Shown: in pieces, positions 53,950 to 63,716 of the stretch
Layout of the letters: each line of letters begins with the position of its first letter
Position numbering within the stretch: the first letter of the stretch is position 1
NCBI GenBank assembly: GCA_963710165.1
Contig: CAVPYZ010000001.1
Location: 310,001-374,000, forward strand
Source: JACKIP01 sp963710165
GTDB taxonomy: Bacteria; Pseudomonadota; Alphaproteobacteria; Micavibrionales; Micavibrionaceae
DNA length: 64,000 nucleotides
Reading direction: 5' to 3'
Position numbers and translations under genes: made by a program
Notes under the pieces: generated by a model
Database searches by the model: none
Told to the model about the DNA's origin: nothing
The model's input: the letters and a program-made list of their open reading frames with translations, nothing else

Positions 53950-54507
53950 ATGATCGGTTTAATTCTTTATCTTACGGGGTTGCTCGTCGCAATTGCATGT
54001 GGTGCTTTATCGGCGCATGCTGATTGGAAGGGAATGAAAATTCCTAATATCTATCCCGCCCTTATCATTGGTGCATTCGGTATTGCGTTTTTTGGCACAT
54101 TTTTGAGCGGTCATGAGGGGATATTTGCCAGCTTATGGATGCAAATTTTATCCGCGGGTATTATCTTTGCTGTCACATTTCTACTTTTTATTACTATTCG
54201 TTTCGGGGCAGGGGACTCAAAGCTTTTAACGGCTTACGCTTTGTGGTTCCCGCCGGGAATGTTAATACCGTTTCTATTCTCGATGTCTATCATTGGTGCC
54301 GCATTATCATTGCTTGCACTTGTAATTAGAAAAGTTAAACCATTCGAAAATCCGGCTGAAGAAAGCTGGATCGGAAAACTACAGAAAGGAGAGAGCGTCG
54401 TCCCTTACGGGATCGCCATTACTGGCGGTGCAATTGTTGCATTTTTGTCGCACGGCTATATCAGCCCGTCAACATTGGAATGTTTTTTACAGACTTCCTG
54501 TTCATGA
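53950..54507 (+). CDS. cpaA: Tad prepilin peptidase CpaA/TadV
   Basis: 185 aa. Five or so membrane helices. Two catalytic aspartates of A24 peptidases: Asp in ALSAHADWKGMKIPN and Asp in RFGAGDSKLLTAYA. Cuts the leader from Flp prepilins. A C-terminal Cys pair (LECFLQTSC) is seen. Confidence 0.9.
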   Translation: MIGLILYLTGLLVAIACGALSAHADWKGMKIPNIYPALIIGAFGIAFFGTFLSGHEGIFASLWMQILSAGIIFAVTFLLFITIRFGAGDSKLLTAYALWFPPGMLIPFLFSMSIIGAALSLLALVIRKVKPFENPAEESWIGKLQKGESVVPYGIAITGGAIVAFLSHGYISPSTLECFLQTSCS

Positions 54508-54632
54508 TTTGTTAAATTAAAAGGTGTAGTTCTAATTCTAGGGCGTTCTTTTTTAACATTCTTTCGACTTATCCACACGGATAAATGCATCAAAAACCAC
54601 AAAGGCCTCTCGAACAGACGGAGGAAGCAAGT

Positions 54633-55523
54633 ATGAATAAAAATATATTAATTGTAATGGGCGGCGGCTTAATGGTTGCTATTCTGGTTGCTATGCTTGT
54701 GAAATTCGGGCTGGGTGGCGGCGAAAAAGTTGTCACAGAAGAAGGTAAGGTTGAAATTCTGGTCGCTGCACGGATGATCAAGATTGGTGAAGAGCTATCC
54801 TCTGATAATATGAAATGGGCAAGCTGGCCTGAAGGTTCGGTTTTTAGCGCGGCCATTCGCCGTAAAAATGATGAACAACTGCCCAATGATGCATTAGAAG
54901 GCAAAATTTCAAGAAGTATAGCCGAAGATGAGCCATTGGTTCGATCTGCAGTTGTCAAAGAAGATAAAGGCAATTTCGTTGCCGCAGTTTTAGAGCCGGG
55001 TTATCGCGCCGTGGCAATAAGCGTTAAAGCGGACAGTATGGTGGGTGGATTTATCACGCCCGGTGACTTTGTAGATGTGATCCTGACATACCGTGTGAAG
55101 CTGGACGATAATGACGATCCATTGGCAAAAATGGTTATTGACCAAAATGTAGCAGATCATGCGACAGAGACGATTTTAGAGAATATTAAGGTATTGGCGA
55201 TTGACCAAAGTTCAAAAAGTGAAGAAACAAAGATAAAAGTCGCAAAAACAGTCACGCTTGAAGTGGACGGAATTGGCGCTGAAAAACTTGCTTTAGCAAG
55301 CGAGATGGGCCCCGTTACTTTGGCGTTGCGTGGGATCGGTGACAATACGATAGGGCAAGAAGGACGCGCCGTTGCAACGGATGTGCGTATGACCAATATT
55401 GGTGACCAGATCCTTGATGAATACAAAAAAGCGCGGGGCGGTTCGGCGGATGGTCCGGTCACGCCAAATAGTTCAATAAAAATATATAATGGTGCGAGCG
55501 TATCTAGCACCTCAACCAGATAA
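54633..55523 (+). CDS. cpaB: Tad pilus assembly protein CpaB/RcpC
   Basis: 296 aa. N-terminal membrane anchor (NILIVMGGGLMVAILVAM), then VEILVAARMIKIGEELSSDNMKWASWPEG, the SAF domain, and GYRAVAISVKADSMVGGFITPGDFVDVI, diagnostic of CpaB. Start ATG 54633 chosen because of GGAGGAAGC ahead of it; a longer reading frame begins at 54585 without a ribosome site. Confidence 0.93.
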   Translation: MNKNILIVMGGGLMVAILVAMLVKFGLGGGEKVVTEEGKVEILVAARMIKIGEELSSDNMKWASWPEGSVFSAAIRRKNDEQLPNDALEGKISRSIAEDEPLVRSAVVKEDKGNFVAAVLEPGYRAVAISVKADSMVGGFITPGDFVDVILTYRVKLDDNDDPLAKMVIDQNVADHATETILENIKVLAIDQSSKSEETKIKVAKTVTLEVDGIGAEKLALASEMGPVTLALRGIGDNTIGQEGRAVATDVRMTNIGDQILDEYKKARGGSADGPVTPNSSIKIYNGASVSSTSTR

Positions 55524-55543
55524 GATGATGTAAAGGTTTGATC

Positions 55544-57037
55544 ATGAAACATGTAAAACATAATTTTGATTGGGGTATGTCACTACAATTTGTATGGCTT
55601 TTATTCCTAGTAATGGCAGCTTTTAATGTTGCGTATGCTTCTAAAGTGGATTTGCGCGATATTCCTTTATACCAATCTAACGACGAAGCTATTGATGTTA
55701 TGATTGGTAAGGGAACCGTTTTCGCGCTACCATCTGGTGTGTCGGATGTCATGATCGCCAATACGTCAATTGCCGAAGTGACACCCTTAAAATCCGGGCA
55801 ATTGTATATTGCAGGAATCGGCGCCGGAGATACAAATATCATTATCGTTGATGCAAGTGGAAATGTTATGGCGCAACATGAAATTCATGTGCGATTTGAT
55901 ACGCTTGCGATACAAAATTTAGTAAATCGGTTATTTCCTGATGAAAAAGTTGTTGTCGATTCAATACATGACCAAATTATTTTGACAGGGCATGCATCTT
56001 CACCTAATAAAGCATCACAAATTGCAAATTTAATAGGGCATTATGTGAGCGATTTGCAAGATGAGGACGGCAAAGAAATCGATGAATTGATCTCTAACTT
56101 AATGACAGTCGGTGGCACACAGCAAGTTATGTTACGTGTGAAAATTGCCGAAGTGTCTCGTTCGATTATTAAAGAGTTAGGAATAGAAACCTCTGTTAAT
56201 GACCCGGATACGCTGGCAACAAATATATTCGGTAGAGATCCTGCCTCAAGTTTATCGGACGGTACTGACTCGCTTTCTTCAAGAATAGTTGGCGGGCAGA
56301 CGGGGCTAACAGAAGACCCCTTCGCGGCATTGAGCTTAACGGCTGACTCTGGCATTGGCGGTATTGGGTTTGTGAATGTATTCCTAAATATGCTTGAGCA
56401 GGATAATATGGCCAATATTCTGGCTGAACCGAATTTAACAGCTCTCTCGGGCGAAGAGGCAGGTTTCTTGGCGGGTGGTGAATATCCTGTGCCTGTTGGT
56501 CGCGATCGAAATGGCAACGTTGTAATTGAATTCAGACCGTTCGGTGTGTCTCTCAATTTCCGTCCGAAAGTTTTGTCTAATGACCGTATTAGCTTGCAGC
56601 TGAATACAGAAGTATCTGCTTTGGATTTTGAAAGTTCTGTGACGTTAGCAGAAATCAATGTTCCCGGACTTGATATTCGTCGTGCAGAAACAACAGTTGA
56701 GCTACCTAGTGGTGGAACATTGATGATTGGTGGTTTATTGCAATCTGAGAATGTGAAGGGTCTAAGCGGATTACCAGGCGTTATGAATACACCTGTGATC
56801 GGTGATTTAATAAAATCGGATAGTTTCCAGAGGTCAGAGACAGAGCTTGTTGTAATGGTTACAGCTTATATGGTTGAACCTTACGCGGATGAAACGCAGG
56901 CCGTTCCGATTAATAAAAAAGAAAAGAACAACTTCTTGGCACGCACATTTGCGGCGAATATTCGTGAAGTATATGGAGAAATAGGGCGTAAAGCGCTTTC
57001 AAATGAAAATGATAAAATCGGATATCTGATTTATTAA
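55544..57037 (+). CDS. cpaC: Tad outer-membrane secretin CpaC/RcpA
   Basis: 497 aa. Signal peptide, then an N-terminal pilus-specific domain (IDVMIGKGTVFALPSGVSDVMIANTSIAEVTPL), BON-like/secretin N0 part, and the secretin core (ANILAEPNLTALSGEEAGFLAGGEYPVPV and the C-terminal LMIGGLLQSENVKGLSGLPG). Forms the outer-membrane pore for the pilus. I took ATG 55544 rather than a TTG at 55538. Confidence 0.95.
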   Translation: MKHVKHNFDWGMSLQFVWLLFLVMAAFNVAYASKVDLRDIPLYQSNDEAIDVMIGKGTVFALPSGVSDVMIANTSIAEVTPLKSGQLYIAGIGAGDTNIIIVDASGNVMAQHEIHVRFDTLAIQNLVNRLFPDEKVVVDSIHDQIILTGHASSPNKASQIANLIGHYVSDLQDEDGKEIDELISNLMTVGGTQQVMLRVKIAEVSRSIIKELGIETSVNDPDTLATNIFGRDPASSLSDGTDSLSSRIVGGQTGLTEDPFAALSLTADSGIGGIGFVNVFLNMLEQDNMANILAEPNLTALSGEEAGFLAGGEYPVPVGRDRNGNVVIEFRPFGVSLNFRPKVLSNDRISLQLNTEVSALDFESSVTLAEINVPGLDIRRAETTVELPSGGTLMIGGLLQSENVKGLSGLPGVMNTPVIGDLIKSDSFQRSETELVVMVTAYMVEPYADETQAVPINKKEKNNFLARTFAANIREVYGEIGRKALSNENDKIGYLIY

Positions 57038-57055
57038 AATATAAGGATTTTTAAA

Positions 57056-57715
57056 ATGAAAAATCAATGGCTTTTGGTTGGTTCTTGTTTATTGGGGTTA
57101 GGTTTTACAAGCGCTTGCTCTCTCGATCATGAAGGTAATATGGCGCTTCAACGCGTTGAAGTTCATCAAGAAGAATATGCGGAGCAATATACCTCGCATG
57201 ACCTGACACAGGAAATGTTAGAAGCAATTGCAATGGATTATCAAAAAAACGGTGATACTGCAACACCGCTGACGCTAATGGTTCAATATGATCCGAGTTC
57301 TGCGGAAAATACAGCAATGAATGCGACGAAGCATGCTTCTAAAATTGCACAAAGCTTACGTGAAGCGGGCGTTTCAAATGTCAAAACAGAAATTATGCCG
57401 GTTAAAGATGTCGGAAATCATTCAAAAACACTCGTGTCTTTCGATAAATTTAGTGCTCACGCGCCATCTGGATGTAAAACCACAATGCCAGGTTTGGAAA
57501 ATACAGGAACAGATTGGAAAGCAAACCAGTCTTACCAATATGGATGTTCCGTTGAAACAGCGATTGCACGACAAATCGCCAGACCAAAAGATCTGGTCGG
57601 TCGCAAAGGATTTGAGTCTGCCGATGATGGCCGTCGCGCAACAAACATTGTCGAGCAATATAGATACGGCACACCAAATGAAGCATTGGAAGGTGAATCA
57701 GCAACAGAAGATTAA
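57056..57715 (+). CDS. cpaD: Tad pilus lipoprotein CpaD
   Basis: 219 aa. Lipoprotein signal with cysteine at FTSAC-S. C-terminal half shows the CpaD pattern: APSGCKTTMPG, YQYGCSVETAIARQIARPKDLVGRKG and DDGRRATNIVEQYRYG. It follows the secretin gene by 18 bases. Outer-membrane component. Confidence 0.88.
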   Translation: MKNQWLLVGSCLLGLGFTSACSLDHEGNMALQRVEVHQEEYAEQYTSHDLTQEMLEAIAMDYQKNGDTATPLTLMVQYDPSSAENTAMNATKHASKIAQSLREAGVSNVKTEIMPVKDVGNHSKTLVSFDKFSAHAPSGCKTTMPGLENTGTDWKANQSYQYGCSVETAIARQIARPKDLVGRKGFESADDGRRATNIVEQYRYGTPNEALEGESATED

Positions 57716-57805
57716 ATCTGGTTGATAACCTGTATTTTTACTGAGCTATAAATCATACTTAATTATTAGGTAAAATATTGAAATCTTTCATAAAATAACA
57801 CTTAT

Positions 57806-57836
57806 TTAACCTCCCTCTGCCATGATAAACTATAAA
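57806..57836 (+). promoter_or_regulatory. Possible promoter ahead of cpaE
   Basis: TTAACC (57806-57811), a CtrA half-site shape, is followed by TGATAAACTATAAA (57823-57836), which resembles a -10 region and the TGATAnnCT element at the flp and tadB promoters. The spacing differs from those two, so I rate it lower. Confidence 0.35.
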
Positions 57837-57891
57837 AAGCCATAAAGGCGCACATATAAACTCAGATCTCATTCGGGGGATGAATTAAAAC

Positions 57892-59148
57892 ATGTCGGAT
57901 ACATCGGTTTTATTACCGTCATCATCAATTGCCGTTTTTTCAACGGAAGAAAATAGTCGAACAGTCGCTAAGAATTTAAGTAACGATTGGCGCTATGCGC
58001 GTGTTGGCATTGAAACTGTCAATGGTAATGTTGATGATGCCATCTTGTATTATTCCTCCCATCCTTCTCCAAGCCTGATGATTATTCAGACTGATGTGAT
58101 TGATGACAGTTTTACCGAAAAACTTGGTGAACTGGCAGGATATTGCTCCGAAGGCACGGATGCTATTATCATTGGGCCTGATAATGATGTTCAATTATAT
58201 CGACAGCTTATTTCTATGGGGGTAAGTGACTATATTGTGCGCCCTTTAGATGAGCAGGTTTTTGCCGAGGTTATTGCTAAAACCTTGATTAATAAGCTTG
58301 GTGTTTCAGGCAGTCGCCTGATTGTAACGTTAGGAAGCAAGGGCGGCGCGGGTGTCTCTACATTAACGCAAGGTATAGCCTTGGGATTATCAGAGTTTCA
58401 TCAGCAAAAAACACTTTTAATTGATGCGGCAGGGGGCTGGTCACCTAATACAATCAGTTTAGGGCTTGAGCCGTCAACTACATTACAGGAAGCTACAAAA
58501 TCAGCCGCTAAGGATGATCAGGCCAGTATTGATCGTATGATTCTAAAGGTGAACGATAAGTTAGGTCTATTGGCAAGTGGTGGCGATATTATGTTAGAGC
58601 CGACCATTGAGCGCGAAGGCTTCGAAAAATTACTCAACCTTCTTATGGCGTCTTATCCGATTGTTTTATTTGACGCTTCAGGCGCGCCACCAGAGCTTAA
58701 GAAAACTGCTATTATGATGGCGCATAAAGTTCTTCTGGTAACCACGCCAGGGCTATTCTCTCTTCGCATGTCGCGCACATTAATGAGTGAAATAAAAGAT
58801 ATTCGAGACATCAGCGATGAAAGCGAAAATAAAGATTTACTTTCTCTTATTCTTAACCAGAAAGGTATTCAGGGCAAAAAAGAGATTGGAAATAAAGAGA
58901 TTGAAGAAATGCTTGATCAAAAGCTGGATGCCGTTATTGATTTTCAACCTGAATTAATTGCAGGTATTAAAAGCGAAGGTAAAAAGCTGACGTCTGAAAA
59001 TGACGGACGTTTGATGATCGAACAGCTTATAAAGACTCTTAATAAAACAATTGCAGGTCTGGATAGTAAGTCGGATGCCAGTGACGCGGATAAAAAGTCA
59101 TCGCAAGGTATTGGTCAGATGCTTAAAAAATTAACCGGTAAATCATAG
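57892..59148 (+). CDS. cpaE: Tad pilus localisation protein CpaE/TadZ
   Basis: 418 aa. Receiver-like N-terminal domain (residues about 10-130) and a ParA/MinD-type ATPase: degenerate P-loop VTLGSKGGAGVSTLTQGIAL, LLIDAAGGWSPNTISLGLEPS. Places the pilus machine at the cell pole. The usual Walker A Lys is preserved at position 2 (SKGGAG), while the terminal GKT is replaced by GVST. Confidence 0.92.
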   Translation: MSDTSVLLPSSSIAVFSTEENSRTVAKNLSNDWRYARVGIETVNGNVDDAILYYSSHPSPSLMIIQTDVIDDSFTEKLGELAGYCSEGTDAIIIGPDNDVQLYRQLISMGVSDYIVRPLDEQVFAEVIAKTLINKLGVSGSRLIVTLGSKGGAGVSTLTQGIALGLSEFHQQKTLLIDAAGGWSPNTISLGLEPSTTLQEATKSAAKDDQASIDRMILKVNDKLGLLASGGDIMLEPTIEREGFEKLLNLLMASYPIVLFDASGAPPELKKTAIMMAHKVLLVTTPGLFSLRMSRTLMSEIKDIRDISDESENKDLLSLILNQKGIQGKKEIGNKEIEEMLDQKLDAVIDFQPELIAGIKSEGKKLTSENDGRLMIEQLIKTLNKTIAGLDSKSDASDADKKSSQGIGQMLKKLTGKS

Positions 59149-59156
59149 GAGGTCAT

Positions 59157-60731
59157 ATGTTCGGAAAAAAACAAGAAGGCTCAAGCCCTCCACTCAAAAA
59201 TAAAGTCGTGTCTAAAAAAGAGGCGGCAAAAAAAGATGAGTCATCGCTAAGAGAAGAATCAGAAAGCAAGTTGGATAATAAGAAGGCTGAGCCAACTAAA
59301 ACCCTAGATTTACCTGCTGAAAAAGCTAAGCAAGACGAGATTTCTACAGCGGCACCTGAAAAAACTGAAAAAAAAGCTCCAACTAAAAGCTTCGATGATG
59401 ACGAAATGGATCTTCATGAAGAAGAGGAGCATGAAAAAACGGCCGCGGAATCAATGACTGACTTGCGTTTAGAACGCGCCAGAAATCGGATTTGGTCGGA
59501 TTTGCGTGATGGTATTGATCTTAAGGCGCTTGCAAGAATGGAAGCAAAGGCGGCACGTACCGAAGTTTTATCTGCGGTTGAGGAAATTGCGCGCTTTCGT
59601 AATCTTGATTTAACGCCTGCTGAACTTCAGGGGATCGCGAAAGAGTGTGCGGATGATATGCTAGGCTTCGGCCCTCTGGAAACGTTACTTGAAGAGGACG
59701 GCATTGCCGATATTATGATTAATGGTCCTGACATTGTCTATGCGGAACGTAATGGTAAAATTGATAAAACGCCCATAAAATTCCGCGATGATCAACATTT
59801 ATTGACAATATGTCAGCGTATTGTTGGCGCGATTGGTCGCCGTGTTGATGAAAGCTCTCCTATATGTGACGCGCGTTTGCCCGATGGGTCGCGTGTAAAC
59901 GTTATTATTCCGCCGCTTGCCATTGATGGTGCGGCGATGACAATTCGTAAGTTCTCCAAAGATAAATTAACGCTTGATAAGCTGGTTGATTTCGGGTCAA
60001 TGACTCCGTCTTGTGCCAAGCTTATTATGGCGATTGGTCGTTGTCGTGTAAATGTGCTTGTGTCTGGCGGTACAGGTTCGGGTAAAACAACTATGTTGAA
60101 CTGTCTGACGCGTTATATTGAAAGTGATGAGCGGATTGTCACGTGCGAAGATGCTGCAGAGCTTCAATTACAGCAGCCGCATGTTGTGCGTCTTGAAACC
60201 CGCCCTCCTAATCTGGAAGGTGTGGGGGAAGTGACAATGCGCGATCTGGTCAAAAACTGTCTGCGTATGCGTCCCGAGCGTATTATCGTGGGTGAGGTTC
60301 GTGGCCCGGAGGCCTTTGATTTGCTGCAGGCAATGAATACAGGCCATGACGGGTCAATGGGGACTGTCCACGCCAATAATCCGCGTGAGGCGTTATCACG
60401 TATGGAAAACATGATCGCGATGGGCGGCTTAAACCTCCCTCAAAAAGCGGTGAGAGAGCAAATAGCAGGTGCAGTTCAAGTGATTATTCAAGTGCAACGC
60501 CTGCGTGATGGGTCACGTAAAACAACACATGTGACAGAGATTACAGGCATGGAGGGCGATGTTGTCACTATGCAGGATTTATTTAAACTGGAAATCGACG
60601 GCGAAGATGAAAACGGTAAGTTAATCACCACACAAAAATCAACGGGGCTACGTCCAAAATTCTTCGATAATGCCCGCCAGTTTGGAGTCGCAGATATGGT
60701 TCTGGACGCTATGGAAGAGGCGTATGGTTAA
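59157..60731 (+). CDS. cpaF: Tad pilus assembly ATPase CpaF/TadA
   Basis: 524 aa. N-terminal Lys/Glu-rich disordered region (residues 1-100), then the secretion ATPase: Walker A VLVSGGTGSGKTTMLNCL near residue 306, EDAAELQLQQPHVVRLETRPPN, RMRPERIIVGEVRGPEAFDLLQAMNTGHDGSMGTVHAN. Powers pilus extension and retraction. AGGAGG precedes the start. Confidence 0.97.
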   Translation: MFGKKQEGSSPPLKNKVVSKKEAAKKDESSLREESESKLDNKKAEPTKTLDLPAEKAKQDEISTAAPEKTEKKAPTKSFDDDEMDLHEEEEHEKTAAESMTDLRLERARNRIWSDLRDGIDLKALARMEAKAARTEVLSAVEEIARFRNLDLTPAELQGIAKECADDMLGFGPLETLLEEDGIADIMINGPDIVYAERNGKIDKTPIKFRDDQHLLTICQRIVGAIGRRVDESSPICDARLPDGSRVNVIIPPLAIDGAAMTIRKFSKDKLTLDKLVDFGSMTPSCAKLIMAIGRCRVNVLVSGGTGSGKTTMLNCLTRYIESDERIVTCEDAAELQLQQPHVVRLETRPPNLEGVGEVTMRDLVKNCLRMRPERIIVGEVRGPEAFDLLQAMNTGHDGSMGTVHANNPREALSRMENMIAMGGLNLPQKAVREQIAGAVQVIIQVQRLRDGSRKTTHVTEITGMEGDVVTMQDLFKLEIDGEDENGKLITTQKSTGLRPKFFDNARQFGVADMVLDAMEEAYG

Positions 60732-60734
60732 TTA

Positions 60735-61265
60735 TTAGAACATGCCTGATGGTTCTCTAGAAGGCGTATTGGGAGCTGCACTACTGTCGCTATCAGAAGA
60801 AATAGATAAAACACGATCAAGATAAGATTCTGGATTTTGCAATCTTATTCTAATTTCGTTCCTTGTTTGTATTGCTTTTTCAGCCTCGTCTTGATGGGAT
60901 GCAATTTTTGCTGGTTTTCCTGTAATAGTATTAAATGCTTTTCCGGCGACCCATCCAGCACCCAAACCAACTGCAATAGGAGCAAGGGCAAAACCGCCTG
61001 TAAGTATAACTGCGCCTAGGCCTCCTACAAAGGTCATATTTCTTGTTGTCATTGTGGCGCTACGACTTAATGCGTCTGCTTTTACGGCGTGTGAGACATA
61101 AAGTTTATTATAATCTTCCTGCGCATATCTATCGCGTTCAATATTTGTACGGACGATATCTTCGATAAGGTCTGCATTATTCCTGTATTTTGGGGTCGTA
61201 ATTTGTGAGGTTTCCTCGGAAGGCTGCGAACCTGCTTTTTTAAACCAAGGTAATGAACTTGACAT
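60735..61265 (-). CDS. Hypothetical protein with glycine-rich hydrophobic segment, 176 aa
   Basis: No family recognised. Polar, Ser/Thr-rich ends flank a central helix-rich stretch with FVGGLGAVILTGGFALAPIAVGLGAGWVAGKAF (two glycine-zipper-like segments), as in some pore-forming or membrane-inserting proteins. It lies on the opposite strand from the tad genes, between cpaF (stop 4 bases away) and icd, interrupting the cluster. Confidence 0.6.
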   Translation of the reverse strand: MSSSLPWFKKAGSQPSEETSQITTPKYRNNADLIEDIVRTNIERDRYAQEDYNKLYVSHAVKADALSRSATMTTRNMTFVGGLGAVILTGGFALAPIAVGLGAGWVAGKAFNTITGKPAKIASHQDEAEKAIQTRNEIRIRLQNPESYLDRVLSISSDSDSSAAPNTPSREPSGMF

Positions 61266-61330
61266 ATCATACTCTCTATATTTGTAATTTCTTATAATTA
61301 CATAAATTATCTTAATTATTCAAGTTTTAT

Positions 61331-62548
61331 TCATGATTTCATTTTAATATCCAGTTCCTGAATAACGGCGTTCATGAACTCTTCTGTCGTTAGATAGGGA
61401 TGATCTTTGCCGATTAATAATGAGAGGTCTTTGGTCATTTTTCCGCTCTCAACTGTATCAATACAAACTTGCTCCAACGTCTCTGCAAAAGCGTCAAGTT
61501 CTGCGTTATTATCAAATTTTGCGCGATATTTTAATCCGCGAGTCCATGCAAAAATAGAGGCGATAGGGTTCGTTGATGTTTTCTCACCGGCTTGGTGTCT
61601 GCGATAATGACGGGTCACTGTGCCATGAGCCGCTTCCGCTTCGACACAATCGCCATCAGGTGTCAGCAAAACGGATGTCATCAGCCCTAAAGAGCCGTAT
61701 CCTTGCGCCACAATATCGGATTGCACATCGCCGTCATAATTTTTACACGCCCATACAAAGCCGCCTTCTGATTTAATGGCAAAGGCAACCATGTCATCTA
61801 TCAGACGATGTTCATACCATAACTCTTTCTTCTCAAAATCTGTTTTGAACTCCTCATCATAGACTTTTTGGAAAATCTCCATGAACTTACCGTCATAGGC
61901 TTTCAAAATTGTATTTTTTGTTGAAAGATAGACTGGATAATTACGCTGTAATCCATAATTAAAGCAAGAACGCGCAAAGCCATAAATCGACGCATCAACG
62001 TTATACATGCTCATCGCGACGCCGGAGCTTTCAAATTTGAATATTTCAAATTCGGTCTTGTCGCTGCCATCTTCGGGTGTGAATGTCATCGTCAGTGTTC
62101 CTGCACCCGGCACTTTATAATCCGTTGCTTTATATTGATCGCCATAGGCATGACGCCCGACAACCATGGGCTTTTTCCAACCCGGTACATAGCGTGGTAC
62201 ATTTGACATTGTAATGGGCTCGCGAAATACGGTTCCATTAAGAATATTACGGATTGTGCCATTAGGTGATTTCCACATTTTCTTCAGACCGAATTCTTTA
62301 ACGCGTCCTTCATCGGGCGTAATAGTGGCGCATTTGACACCCACGCCATGTTCTTTAATGGCATTTGCGGCGTCAATTGTAATCTGATCATCCGTTTCAT
62401 CACGCTTTTGAATAGAAAGATCGTAATATCTCAAATCAATATCCACATATGGTTTAATTAGGCGTTCACGGATCATTTCCCAGATAATGCGGGTCATTTC
62501 ATCTCCGTCAATTTCAACCAGTGGGTTTTTTACTTTGATTTTTGTCAT
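61331..62548 (-). CDS. icd: NADP-dependent isocitrate dehydrogenase (eukaryote-like type)
   Basis: 405 aa. Oxidatively decarboxylates isocitrate in the TCA cycle. VEIDGDEMTRIIWEMIRERLI, SPNGTIRNILNGTVFREPI and the C-terminal AAHGTVTRHYRRHQAGEKTSTNPIAS are those of the mitochondrial-type family typical of Alphaproteobacteria. Opposite to and inside the Tad locus. Confidence 0.96.
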   Translation of the reverse strand: MTKIKVKNPLVEIDGDEMTRIIWEMIRERLIKPYVDIDLRYYDLSIQKRDETDDQITIDAANAIKEHGVGVKCATITPDEGRVKEFGLKKMWKSPNGTIRNILNGTVFREPITMSNVPRYVPGWKKPMVVGRHAYGDQYKATDYKVPGAGTLTMTFTPEDGSDKTEFEIFKFESSGVAMSMYNVDASIYGFARSCFNYGLQRNYPVYLSTKNTILKAYDGKFMEIFQKVYDEEFKTDFEKKELWYEHRLIDDMVAFAIKSEGGFVWACKNYDGDVQSDIVAQGYGSLGLMTSVLLTPDGDCVEAEAAHGTVTRHYRRHQAGEKTSTNPIASIFAWTRGLKYRAKFDNNAELDAFAETLEQVCIDTVESGKMTKDLSLLIGKDHPYLTTEEFMNAVIQELDIKMKS

Positions 62549-62649
62549 GCCGATCTCCTCTTATTTCTAATCTAGTGTCGGACGAAATTGAAGAGAGGTC
62601 AAGAATCTTCCCGTTACAGATACGTTAAAAGATAAATTACCATAAACAT

Positions 62650-62678
62650 TTAAGTCCTTTTTCACACTCTTTTGATAG
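62650..62678 (+). promoter_or_regulatory. CtrA-like box and promoter ahead of tadB
   Basis: TTAA (62650-62653), seven bases, TTCA (62661-62664), one base off the CtrA consensus, followed after eight bases by TGATAGGCT (62673-). The order and both spacings are the same as at the flp promoter. 58 bases ahead of the tadB ATG. Confidence 0.55.
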
Positions 62679-62730
62679 GCTTTAGAAGTATAAAAAGCTC
62701 AAATAAACTCAAACGTGAATTCAAAATATT

Positions 62731-63714
62731 ATGTCCCCGATCCTTGTGATTAGTTTAGCCGTACTTATCGTGATTGTATTTGCAGTCGGGGCATACTTCT
62801 TTTTAAAACAGAATTCTCCCCAAAATGCTCGTGCGCGAGAAATTGTAACAGGGGAGAAAGTGGGCACAAAAAAAGATAATATTAACGTTGCCGATAAACG
62901 ACGTGCTGAAATTGCAAAAAAACTGAAGAGCCAAGACAGTGAAGAAGGTGAAGACCCAAGTAAGAAAAAGAAGGCAACGTTAAGAAATAAGTTACAGCAA
63001 ACGGGGCGCGAGCTATCCGTTCAGCAATTTTTCATGTATTCGGCAATTTCTTCGGTTGTACTCATTGTCTTCTCTCTGATCATGGGATGGTCTATTTTAA
63101 TGATTATATCGATGGCGGTCATCGGATTCTTTGGAATACCGCGCTATGTAATCGGGCGTATGGCAAAGCGTCGCCAAAAGAAATTCATGGAGGAGTTTGC
63201 AGATTCGCTGGAAGCCATGACCCGCCTTCTAAAAAGCGGTATGCCGGTCGGGGAAGCTATTGCAATGGTGGCGCGTGAATATACGGGTCCCATCGGCGAA
63301 GAAATGACACGAATTTATGAAAGTCAGCGCATTGGCGTCCCACTACATGAAGCCGCGATGGAAGCCTCATATCGTATGCCATTACCCGAGGTTAGAATGT
63401 TTGCAACAGGTCTTGCAATTCAGGCGCAAACAGGGTCTAGCCTGTCTGAAATTTTAATGAACCTATCTGTTACAATCCGCGCCAGATATAAGCTTGCACG
63501 TAAAGTCAAAGCACTGTCTTCGGAAGCAAAAGCATCAGCCGGTATTATTGGTGCCCTGCCTATTGTGGTTGGCGGCGGTATGTATTTGCTAAAGCCCGAA
63601 CATATTATGGTGATGGTCGATACACCCACAGGCAAAGTGATGCTTCTTGGTGCCGTCATATGGATGGGGCTGGGTATTCTATCAATGAAATTAATGATTA
63701 ACTTTAAGGTATAG
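62731..63714 (+). CDS. tadB: Tad inner-membrane platform protein TadB
   Basis: 327 aa. N-terminal helix, a Lys-rich cytoplasmic segment (about residues 30-90), two helices, and the GspF/T2SSF domain (KKFMEEFADSLEAMTRLLKSGMPVGEAIAMVAREYTGPIGEEM) and final membrane helices. Works with TadC as the pilus platform. Confidence 0.95.
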   Translation: MSPILVISLAVLIVIVFAVGAYFFLKQNSPQNARAREIVTGEKVGTKKDNINVADKRRAEIAKKLKSQDSEEGEDPSKKKKATLRNKLQQTGRELSVQQFFMYSAISSVVLIVFSLIMGWSILMIISMAVIGFFGIPRYVIGRMAKRRQKKFMEEFADSLEAMTRLLKSGMPVGEAIAMVAREYTGPIGEEMTRIYESQRIGVPLHEAAMEASYRMPLPEVRMFATGLAIQAQTGSSLSEILMNLSVTIRARYKLARKVKALSSEAKASAGIIGALPIVVGGGMYLLKPEHIMVMVDTPTGKVMLLGAVIWMGLGILSMKLMINFKV

Positions 63715-63716
63715 AT

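Noticed and set aside
56041..56658. Minus-strand ORF (205 codons) opposite the secretin gene
   Set aside because: Shadow of the cpaC reading frame.
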